A stretch of DNA of 6,937 nt from Gammaproteobacteria bacterium (GTDB lineage: Bacteria > Pseudomonadota > Gammaproteobacteria > Magnimaribacterales > AG-339-G14): assembly GCA_002689405.1 (NCBI GenBank), contig NZFZ01000031.1, forward strand, positions 9,472 to 16,408, given 5' to 3'. This document shows, in pieces, positions 6,770 to 6,937 of the stretch (positions within the stretch are counted from its first letter, which is position 1; each line of letters opens with the position of its first letter). The position numbers and the translations under genes were made by a program. The notes under the pieces are model-generated. The model worked only from the letters and a program-made list of their open reading frames with translations, searched no databases and had not been told where the DNA came from.

Positions 6770-6798
6770 AATATAGATTATGACAGTAGTACTGTCAA
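6770..6798 (-). promoter_or_regulatory. Sigma70-type promoter of the amidohydrolase gene
   Basis: On the minus strand a consensus -35 TTGACA (6798-6793) is followed by exactly 17 bases and a -10 TATATT (6775-6770; consensus TATAAT). Transcription would start about 6 to 8 bases further on, at roughly 6764-6762, that is at or within two bases of the ATG (6762). No Shine-Dalgarno lies between, so a leaderless mRNA is predicted. CATAAT at 6782-6777 is an alternative -10, but it lacks a good -35. Confidence 0.65.
6781..6797. promoter_or_regulatory. Perfect palindrome TGACAGTA-G-TACTGTCA, probable operator
   Basis: The two 8-base arms are exact reverse complements around a single central base. The palindrome covers most of the -35 box and over half of the spacer of the amidohydrolase promoter, where a dimeric regulator would block RNA polymerase. 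It also lies just downstream of tRNA-Ala. As RNA it could fold into a 7-pair hairpin with a 3-base loop, but no T run follows in either direction, so a terminator role is less likely. The regulator is not in the window and the motif is not one I recognise. Confidence 0.55.
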
Positions 6799-6808
6799 AG
6801 GTTTATTT

Positions 6809-6884
6809 TGGTGGAGCTACGCGGGATCGAACCGCGGACCTCCTGAATGCAAATCAGGCGCTCTCCCAGCTGAGCTATAGCCCC
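6809..6884 (-). tRNA. tRNA-Ala, anticodon UGC
   Basis: The minus strand folds into a full cloverleaf of 76 bases. The acceptor stem GGGGCTA pairs with TAGCTCC, including the G3-U70 wobble pair that identifies alanine tRNAs. The D arm is GCTC-AGCTGGGA-GAGC. The anticodon stem is CCTGA/TCAGG with loop TTTGCAT (anticodon TGC), and the T arm is CGCGG-TTCGATC-CCGCG. The discriminator is A73, and the 3' CCA is encoded (6811-6809). It closely resembles E. coli tRNA-Ala(UGC). In many bacteria this tRNA lies in an rRNA operon after tRNA-Ile; here the 53 bases upstream hold no tRNA, and a -10 box suggests a separate gene. Confidence 0.98.
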
Positions 6885-6895
6885 AAAGGAATTGG

Positions 6896-6901
6896 ATTAT
6901 A
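6896..6901 (-). promoter_or_regulatory. -10 box TATAAT for tRNA-Ala
   Basis: A perfect TATAAT on the minus strand lies 11 bases before the mature tRNA 5' end, predicting a start near 6889 and a 5' leader of only about five bases. The -35 region is weak (TTTAGT or TTAGTT at a spacing of 16-17). The remaining bases to 6937 hold nothing else recognisable. Confidence 0.5.
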
Positions 6902-6937
6902 TAAGAAGTTTACAAATAACTAAACCGATACGAAACT

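Noticed and set aside
6781..6797. Palindrome read as the tRNA-Ala terminator
   Set aside because: Only a 7-pair, G/C-poor stem would form and the following bases are mixed A/T without a T run; position on the promoter fits an operator better.
6809..6884. tRNA-Ala as an integration site for a mobile element
   Set aside because: No integrase, no repeated tRNA 3' end and no phage-like gene are present in the window; the adjacent genes look like ordinary chromosomal genes.
1..6937. CRISPR array, toxin-antitoxin pair, defence island or insertion sequence
   Set aside because: No regularly spaced repeats, transposase motifs, terminal inverted repeats or small paired genes were found; nearly every base is accounted for by housekeeping or metabolic genes.

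Overview
The window looks like a piece of an AT-rich, tightly packed gammaproteobacterial chromosome. The order secA-argJ-(thiE-like) facing coaE-yacG is a known gammaproteobacterial neighbourhood, seen in Pseudomonas-type genomes with a Nudix-ThiE gene. Strong AT bias, overlapping stop and start codons and almost no intergenic DNA suggest a streamlined marine lineage such as SAR86. That lineage guess is inference from memory and was not tested by any search.

Left part (1-2770, + strand): the 3' part of secA (protein-export ATPase), argJ (arginine biosynthesis) joined to it through a TAATG overlap, and a short stand-alone ThiE/TenI-like gene overlapping the argJ end by 17 bases. The three probably form one transcription unit. 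Middle (2755-3503, - strand): coaE (last step of coenzyme A synthesis) followed by the tiny zinc-finger gene yacG (gyrase inhibitor), joined by an ATGA overlap. yacG overlaps the end of the thiE-like gene tail to tail by 16 bases.

Right part: an MFS transporter of Spinster-like type (+) starts 29 bases from coaE and meets, tail to tail with overlapping stop codons (TTAG), a large amidohydrolase of the N-acyl-D-amino-acid deacylase type (-). The amidohydrolase has a near-consensus sigma70-type promoter overlapped by a perfect 17-base palindrome, and the predicted transcript begins almost exactly at its ATG. Upstream of it, also on the minus strand, lies tRNA-Ala(UGC) with its own -10 box. The transporter and the amidohydrolase may act on related substrates, but only adjacency supports this.

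No mobile element, CRISPR array, phage gene or defence system is visible. No gap longer than 60 bases lacks a gene, apart from the window edge. The items most worth a second look are the operator-like palindrome with a leaderless start, the amidohydrolase that seems to lack two metal-binding histidines of classical D-aminoacylases, the ThiE-like protein without its usual Nudix partner, the SecA without its zinc-binding tail, and two mutually exclusive stem-loops inside the thiE-like gene.
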